From Paragorgia papillata (lineage: Eukaryota > Cnidaria > Anthozoa > Scleralcyonacea > Coralliidae), in the NCBI GenBank assembly GCA_035771165.1, contig JAWNZC010000294.1:807501-871500 (forward strand): DNA of 64,000 bases, in the 5' to 3' direction. The position numbers and the translations under genes are program-made. The notes beneath the pieces were generated by a model, which worked only from the letters and a program-made list of their open reading frames with translations, searched no databases and was not told the DNA's origin. Below are positions 44,530 to 53,500 of this stretch, piece by piece (position 1 is the first letter of the stretch; the number at the start of each line of letters is the position of its first letter).

Positions 44530-47500
44530 ACAAACAAACAAGGAAGTCATTAAAAAGAGGCGTTGGCCTCCCACAGTGCTGAAAGGGCATTCCATATAAT
44601 ATTAGGATTTATTACAATCTTCAAAAACTCATTAATAATACATGAAGGTAAAACAAATACATGTTTAATGAATATACACCGTTGCTTGTGTGAAATAATT
44701 ACAAAGTGGAATGATTACAAAGCACAGCTTTTCACAAAAAAGCGTTGCATAATTAATTTAAAGAAATATGCAAACACTGTTGTACAGTACCTTCCGATTC
44801 TGTTCCATAGTTTCCTGTCAAACGAGCCATCCGTCCTGTGAAAAAAATAACATATAATATTCAAAAAAGGGAAATAGGGCGGGAGAGATAAGTTAGATAA
44901 GTGAATGAATGCATGGATGGGTTCTGGAAAAGCGGATAGGTGAGTGGATAAATAGATGGATGGCTAGGTGGATGGATGGATGGATTGATGTATGTATGAA
45001 TGGATAGATGGATGGGTGAATGGATACGTAGATGAATGGATGGATGGCTGTATGGATAGATGAACCGGTGAATATATATGGATGGATGAATTTGTGGATG
45101 GATGGATGGATGGATGGATGGATGGATGGATGGAAGGATGGATGGATGGATGGATGGATGGATGGATGGATGATGAATGAATGAATGGATTGATGTGGAT
45201 TGATGTATGGATAAATCGGTAGATGGCTGGATGGATAAATAACAGTATATATACAAACTCGACCTACCTTTCTCAATTTGTTCGTGTATCGCGGTTTGCA
45301 AAGAAGCCATCTCTATGTCTTTCTTAACTTGCTTTGGTTTCTCAAGCACAAGTTTTGCAAGAGAATATCGGCATTTAGCGCTGTCGTCCTTTGGCCGTTC
45401 CACAAACGGACTTATAGGAGTTAACGGACTGCCAGTTAGTGGAACTGAACATTTCTCCGGGGTCTTTATTTCGGGTTTTACACGATAATCGCACAAGAAG
45501 GCAGGAGGAGAAAGCAACTCGTCATCTGATTCCTCATCGGTAATATCTTCATCACCACCGCCATGTTCTTCGCTGGATATGTCATGATCTGGAAAAGAAT
45601 ATCAAATACATAAAAAAGAAAGATCCAAAAAGAACTATTTTCTTTGGCGGTCTAATTGTGGCACTAAAGTAAACACATATACAGGCGACTGAACTTTATC
45701 TCATTCGTGATAGTATATCTTACATACATTGTCCTTTGACACGCCTCCTTATAAATAATGTTCGTGCGTGCGTGCGAAGATTATCAGTAGATGCCCATAA
45801 AGATCGGACACGAATATTTTAACTTACTTATCAAATTGTAAGTAATATTTCATAAACGAGTGGGAGTGTTTTACCAGGGGTTACAAACACGAGAGGACAA
45901 TGAAAATTACGAGGCCGTTAACCGAGTATCTTCCATTGTTTTCGAGTGTTCGTAAAACATGAGAGAATAATGAAAATCACGAGGCTGCAAGCCGAGTGGT
46001 TTTAATTGTTTTCGAATGTTTTACAAACACGAGAGAACATTGAAAATTACGAGGTAATAGGCCGAGTGATTTTTGTTGTTCTCGAGTGTTTGCAAACGAG
46101 TAAAACCATCTGGCGTTATAGACAGAATAAAAAGATAAAAGTTGTCCCACAACAATGGGAGTGAAAAAGTTAATCAATATGCAGTGCGTTTAACCCATAG
46201 GAGACGTCTCCTCTTGACTAATAAAATCGTTTGGGGTTAGGTAGAGTAAAAAAAAAAAGTAAAGTTGTCCTACAACAACAATGCGAATGAAAGGGTTAAG
46301 AGTCGTCGGAAAGGTTAGATAAGATTATTTTAAGTCAGAAAAAACTGAATTCGAGCCACTAGTGTCTTATAACGTTGATGAAACATCGATGTTTTATTAA
46401 TCAATGTTTTAACAGTATTTAAAAATATTGATTAAACATTTATTTCTTTTGAAATATAAGGATATTATTAATGAGTTTAATAAACGAGCAGCAGTGTTTT
46501 ATCGGGTTTAAAACAACGATGGCGCAGCCCAAGTGGTTTTTGACCTGATAATACACGTGATGCGAGTTTATTGAACGACGGTTGTTTTTATGTTAACTAG
46601 TATTCTTTATAAAATTCTATAGCCATTACTATATTTTTATATAAAATTATATAGCACTGGTATTCTTTCCGACGTCAATAAGTTTTATCAGATATAGAAC
46701 CACCAACATGGTACTGATTTGCTTTGTATTTTACTCAAAAATTATTGAGTTTTTTTAAATAATGATAAGTACTGTAGTACTGTATATTATCATCTTGACA
46801 TCAGCTTAGCAGAACCTTAAAGGGGATTGGCAACAAAAATTAAGTTTGTTTAATTTGAGAGAACTCATAAAATTGTAATAGAAGATCCTTTACAACTTTT
46901 TCGTATCTCTCTTCGTTTTCAAGATATTTCAATTTGTTTGATATGTACATGAGATGGTCTCTGACGTCAGGTGTGGGGTAAAATATTTTCACATGTAGCA
47001 AAACCAGTTATATCCCTAAGTTTGTTCAGCGAAATCATTTGAAACTGTGCAAATAAAAACTCCTTGCGACGCTGAACATTTCATCTTAGATATGTAAGTG
47101 ATTTTGCTCAGTATGAAAATATTTTACCCCACTCCTGACGTCAGAGACCATCTCATTTACATATCAAACAAATTGAAATATCTTGAAAACGCAGAAAGAT
47201 AAGAAAAAGTTGTAAAGGATCTTCTATTACAATTTTATGAGTTCTTTCAAATTAGACAAACTTAATTTTTGTTGCCAATCCCCTTTAAGCCAAGAAAAGT
47301 TCCATGCGATTACAGTCCATACTAAGCAAACGATAACTAGCACGTTTTCACTCTATTGACATTCTAAAGATAAATTATTTCTTTAAGTGTCTATGAAGCG
47401 AAAAACATGTTTGCGGCTTTGAACAGATCAACATGACAGGAGCATTCACTGAGAATTTCAAGCACATCTATTGCATTAATTTTGAGCTATAAACGCTCAA

Positions 47501-50500
47501 AGTTTGCCATGGCGTACCCCGCATTTTTGTAGAAATTAAAATCAAGAAAAACGCGTATCTCGCCATTCTGACGTATGCAGTTGGAGAACTATGTATAACA
47601 ACAATGGATTTTAATATTAAGAATCCAACGGCATACGTCATCTGCCCTATATATTCAATCCCAGTTTTTCCTTATCTTGTAACATCAAGAAGGCAACTTT
47701 GGCATTAATATCTCGAAAAATACATGACACGGTTATTTCATTTTTTTGGAAATTGGTCGTTTAGATTATGAGCTTCTAATTTGTTTGTTCTATCGGAAAT
47801 GTTCACTTCACAGACACTTTAAAATAAGATAAAAAGAACTACTGTATGTGAAATCATCACATAAAGTGTGTACCGTACCTCCCCGAAATTAGAAATATAT
47901 ATATATATATATATAGTCACCTATAAATGGGGTCACCACTTATTCTTCTATATTTCTAATCTCGGGAAGATACCCACAATGAGTGTGACCCAATTTTTCT
48001 ATATTTACATTATTTAATTTTTCAGGGAGATACCCATTTTTATGTAGTTACCCATATAGTTCTTTTTGCCTTATTTTTAACGATATCCACAAGTGACGTC
48101 GTACATGTATAATTTTAGTTAATAAGAGAAACCTCGACTGATTTTAACTTTTAACCAGAGTAACACTATACACCATGTCTTATTCTTTACATGGTTGCCC
48201 ACAAAAACTATTACTAAATTTACCATATACATCGCAGGTGCTTTTCACGCAATCTGATTGGTTCCTCTAGCTTGGGATATCCTGCATTAGCATGGCATTA
48301 ACACGTACCTCGCAGGTGAATAGTGCTTTACACGCAATCTGATTGGTTCCTCTAGCTCGGGATATCCTGCACTATTGACCTGCAGCAAAACAAAATTGCG
48401 GCCAGTTTTGCTTTGTTTACCGAGCAGGAGATTTTGTTGAAAAACAAGGCTGGTGAAGTAGAATAACGAGAAAAGTCAACGAAATTAAGTAGGAGAGTGT
48501 CCACAGGTATGTTTCTTTAGAATTTTCTAGCCATTAATATATTCAAAAGTTGTAAAAAAAGTTTTTTCGACAAATATCGAGTACGCCAAGTTGCTAGCGA
48601 TCGTGTCTTGTATGAAAATATCGAAAAAATATAAGAATGCGAAACTTGTTATTTCATTTATGAAGTATATGCAAAAACAATTATTCACCTCAATTCGGTG
48701 AATAATTGTTAAATATTCGATTTCTATAAAATATGCCGATAATGTACAATATAGGCCAATATAGATGGCCTGAAATAAAATTTACTTACGTTCACTCCTA
48801 GTATTTGATGACGTCATAGACATTTCTTCGTCCATATCTCGGATACTGTTTTCCACATTAACAGTCTTTTGTTCATTTTCATTTTCAACAACCGCCATTT
48901 GAGAATCAGACACTTCAGCTTCCGTCATATTCTCCATGTCAGCATTAACAGAAGTAGACATGCCTGCACAATTTACTGTTTTTTCCACGTTACATGGAGG
49001 AAGTTCTTTTGTTGGAGAACCTGAACCACGAACCTTGTTGTCAATAGACAAATTAGATAACTCCTGATCTTTCTCGCAACTTGATATAGACTTATCCTCG
49101 TTTTCTAAGCCTACTTTGGATGACGAAGCTATTATATTTCTACCGTTGTGATATAATTCTAGAATTTTTTCAGAAGTTAGTGCCGTCTTATTTTCTTTTT
49201 CCAAAGTCTCTATCGGTGATAAAACGGATAACTCTTTCTCCTTGTGATCTGATTCCGGGATTCCTTCACAAGTGGATACTGGCTTATTTTCTTTTTTTAA
49301 TTCCTCTTCCGGCGATAAAGCTAATGTATCCTTTTCCTTTTGACCAGACTCCAGAATTCCTGCACAAATTGAAATTGTCTTATTTTCTTCTTTTAAATGT
49401 TCTTTGGATGCCAAAACTGGTAAAACTTTTTCCTTATAATTTGATTTCTGGATTCCTGCACAAGTTGACACTGTCTTATTTTCTGCTGTTAGTTCCTCTT
49501 CCGGCAATAAAGCTAATAATTTTTCGTCTTTTTGACCAGACTCCAGGCTTCCTTCAAGACTTGACACTGTCTTATTTTCTTCCTTTAATTTGCTTTTGGG
49601 TGATAAAACTGATAAATCTTTTTCCTTTTTATCTGATTTCTGGATTCCTTCACAAGTTGACACTGTCTTATTTTCTTCCTTTAATTCCTCTTCTGGTGGT
49701 AAAGCTAATAAATCCTTCTCCTTTTTACCAGACTCCAGAATTCCTTCACAAGCTGACACTGTCTTATTTTCTTCCTTTAATTCCTCTTCTGGTGATAAAG
49801 CTGATAATTTTTTGTCTTTTTGACCAGACTCCAGGCTTCCTTCAAAACTTGACACCGTCTTATTTTCTTCCTTTAATTTGCTTTTGGGTGATAATACTGA
49901 TAAATCTTTGTCCTTTTTATCTGATTTCTGGATTCCTTCACAAGTTGACAATGGCTTTTTTTCTTCTTTTAATTTCTTTTTGGGTGCCAAAACTGATAAC
50001 TTTATTTTCTTATTATCTGATTCCACAATTCCTTCACAAGTTGACACTGTCTTATCTTCTCCTTTCAATTTCCTTTTAGGTGCTAAAACTGATAACTCTT
50101 TGTCCTTATTGTCTAACTCCACAATTCCTTGACAAGTTGACACTGACTTATTTTCTTCCTTTACTTCCTCTTCTAGTGATAAAACTGACAACACTTTCTC
50201 CTTATGATCTGACTCCAAGATTCCCTCACAAGTTGACTTTTTTCCTTTGTAATCAAGATGCTCAACTGTTACAATCAAGCTGTCATGTTTGGCTATTACA
50301 CTTTCATCTTGTTTAGTACAATCAACAGTTTTAGAAACTTGTTTATTTTCCGCAAAGCAACAATCAATTTCTTTTTGTTTACTCTTATTTTCAACAACTG
50401 GTGTGATATTTTTCTTACACTCCTTGGTAATGTTGTGTGGAGGAGCTTTACTGTCACTAATAGGCTTCACAGGTAATTTTGGTATGATAAGAGTCGCTTC

Positions 50501-53500
50501 AAACGTCTTCACAGGTTTGGCAGAATTAATTTCTGAGAAAAGAGAGAAAAGTGAATTGCAGTTTCTGTATGGTCAAGGGCAGGAAACAGAGTCATTACAG
50601 CTTTGACCAACAGGAAGGCGTGTGCCAAAAATTCAAAGTTCAAGCCAAAAGTTCTTGTGGGCTGCATTTGGAGAGAGGGTCCAGGAAAATTCTCTTCCAA
50701 AATTCTTTTTGAAATTTGGGTTTCTAAACATTTCAGAATTTCCCACATTCTGACAGCACTTTTGAGCAAAATCTTAAAAGTTTTAAAAGCATGTCTTTAA
50801 TGACACATTTTGTTATTTTTCAGAAAAATGTTGTCCAAATTAGATTTTCGTGTATTAATTTGAGATCATCAACAAGAAAATATACTGCAGTAATACCTTA
50901 TCGCTTTAAAAAATAGACTGTAAGGTCAAAACGTATCAAGGTTTACCAAGAAAAATAAAGGACAATTGATGTACTTTTATAATTATGCATTTTTGCCATA
51001 TGCTGTCCACTCTTTATGATATCTTTTTTGCTTTTTCATAATTTTCCCACACACACAATGTCTAACACCAGTGAACTCCAATTACGTTTCTATCAATGAA
51101 AAATGTGACATGTGTCTCTAGTGAAGTCCATTATCACTTACATACCCTCACCTTCCTAAATCCACCTCCTAAATCGGTGTTACTTTATTATGTACTCCAA
51201 TAAGGTCACACATGTCAACCCAATCATTAATATATAGCAATGCCTAAATATGTACAGTATACAGTAAAGGCTACATTGAACATGCAACTTAATATATTTT
51301 TGCCATAGCTGCTTCCTACATGTACATATACTGATTTATTATATAAGTACTGAGATTTATTCATTAAAATGTCATTGCGTAATAATCATACGGAATTTAG
51401 CCACAGCCAATCAGCCAATCGTTCCTGCCGTCTGATTGGACGAACGATGTTTTTTCACTAGTGAAAAATGATCGTACGGGAAAATACGTTCCTTTTCCAC
51501 CACAAAAAAAACAAAAAAACTAAAAAAACAAAACAAAAAAAACAAAAACAATAAAAAAAATAATAAAAAAACCCATAAAAAAACCAAAAAAAAAACAATA
51601 AAAAAACAATAAAAAAACAAAAAAAAAAAAACAATAAAACTAAATATAAACGCTTTATACAAATATGAACGACTATAAACGACCTCGATGTCGATAGTAC
51701 TTTACTATTTTGAAAAACAACAAGTTATTTTTAAACATAAGTTAATTATGCAAACCGGAAATGAATAAATGCCATTAAATATTCTACGTTAATAACATTA
51801 AAAACTTTGTCATCGTGAATGAAATCTCAGTACTTAATAATAAACAAATAACATCATGGTTGGGGTTGCGCGAACGAGTGAGCTTGTAATAATCCACGAG
51901 TGAATAAAAATCGTACGCGCTCACCAACCATGAAGTAATCTCTATATACTGTATGTTCATGGAGATATGGGTAGCACAAGTTGTTAGCATGCTGCCTCTC
52001 ACCACTGAAATTAAGCCTGGTCGAATGGGGTTAGTACTTGGATGGGTGACCAACTTAGTTTCATAAGAGAAGAGTTACTGGTTCTCTCCTGTTCCTTCCT
52101 GGTTATCTTCCCTCTGCAAAATCAACACTTTATAAGTTTCGCCAAGTTTGGAGAATAACATTGTAACTAAAATGCAAGGATCTTGAGTTGAGTCCTATTG
52201 TTGTTTCTCCAGTATCTGTTAGGTACTGTACAATAATTAGAGCAAGTTAGTACATTTTTTTCTTCTGCCCCTAGTACTTCTAAAAATAACACCATGGTGT
52301 TTTGTAATCAGACTGAGTACTATTTCCTTTGATTTTCAATTTATTTGGAATAGTAGCATCAAGCATAATTACTGAATAATGAAAGACAGATACCGATAAA
52401 AAAATACATGGCCTGTTGTCATGGACAAGTAAAAAATTAGGACATTTCTATTCCTGCTACCCCTTCCCTGCAAATTTATTACTACTGTACATATTTCAAC
52501 TATACAGTACATACCAGAACTTCTTTTAAAAAACTTGGTAATAGAAGGAGTTCTAGAAGATAGTAAATCAAAGAATATCAATTATTCTGTTAGTACTTTA
52601 AACTTTACTAATAAGATTTAACATAAACATAAACAACTTTATTTAATGAGGGTAATAACATGTAACGTCAGTTTAGTAGTAAACTGATAAACTTGTGGCC
52701 CTCTAATATGAATACTTCAAATTAAAATATACATTTACATGCATAAATTAAATGACAATTAATAATTTATTTGCACCAACTCTCAGCCCAAAAGTCAGTT
52801 TCACATAATTATTATCATTTATTTATATATTAATTCAATCAAACTCTGCCAACCACTTCACTTTATTTTAGGATTCATCAAATATTCAAAGCTGATATGT
52901 TAAAATATTTAAGTAGAGAATATCAAGCCTAAAATTCCAGGAAGGGGGGTAATCCCATATATAAGGTATACGCATACATGTATGTGCCACCCTATAGGGT
53001 ATGGTTTTCGAGCTCCAGGGTCTGGGATAGGGTATACAAATTGTCCATTTTGGTCTGCAATAGGATGACTATTTTGGTCAGAGATAGAGTATGGATGCCA
53101 ATGTGACACCAGTGTTGGGATAGGGTATTGATTTTTTTTAGTTTAGGTCTGGGATAGGGCATAGAAAATCACCGGTCTGGGATGTGGTAAGGATGTTGAG
53201 GTCACAGTGGCACACCCCTACCCAAAAATTGCCAGAGTACCCTCCCCTGGTTACAGTAATATTAAAATGCAATACTTAAAATATTTTTCACACCAGGTGA
53301 GGTCAAGATGTAATTATCATATCAAACAAATAATCACGATTGACAAGTTTAACACATCTAAATATACATTGTCAGTGGCTCTGGCAAGGGGGGGCAAGGG
53401 GGACAAGGAGGAGCAGCTGCCCAATCGTCATCAGGACCGAATTTGAGTTAGTGCGAAATTCGATAAGAAACATGCTAGGGGGGGGGGGGGGGGGGGGGGG

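Noticed and set aside
44861..45276. Ile/His/Pro/Ser repeat frame
   Set aside because: Read-through from SLF2-like exon 4 into the (GGAT)n intron array beyond a clear donor at 45268.
49120..50079. 319-codon open frame on the plus strand
   Set aside because: It is the antisense shadow of the SLF2-like repeat exon. The 96-bp unit is a multiple of three, so the opposite strand stays open and gives a repetitive hydrophobic string.
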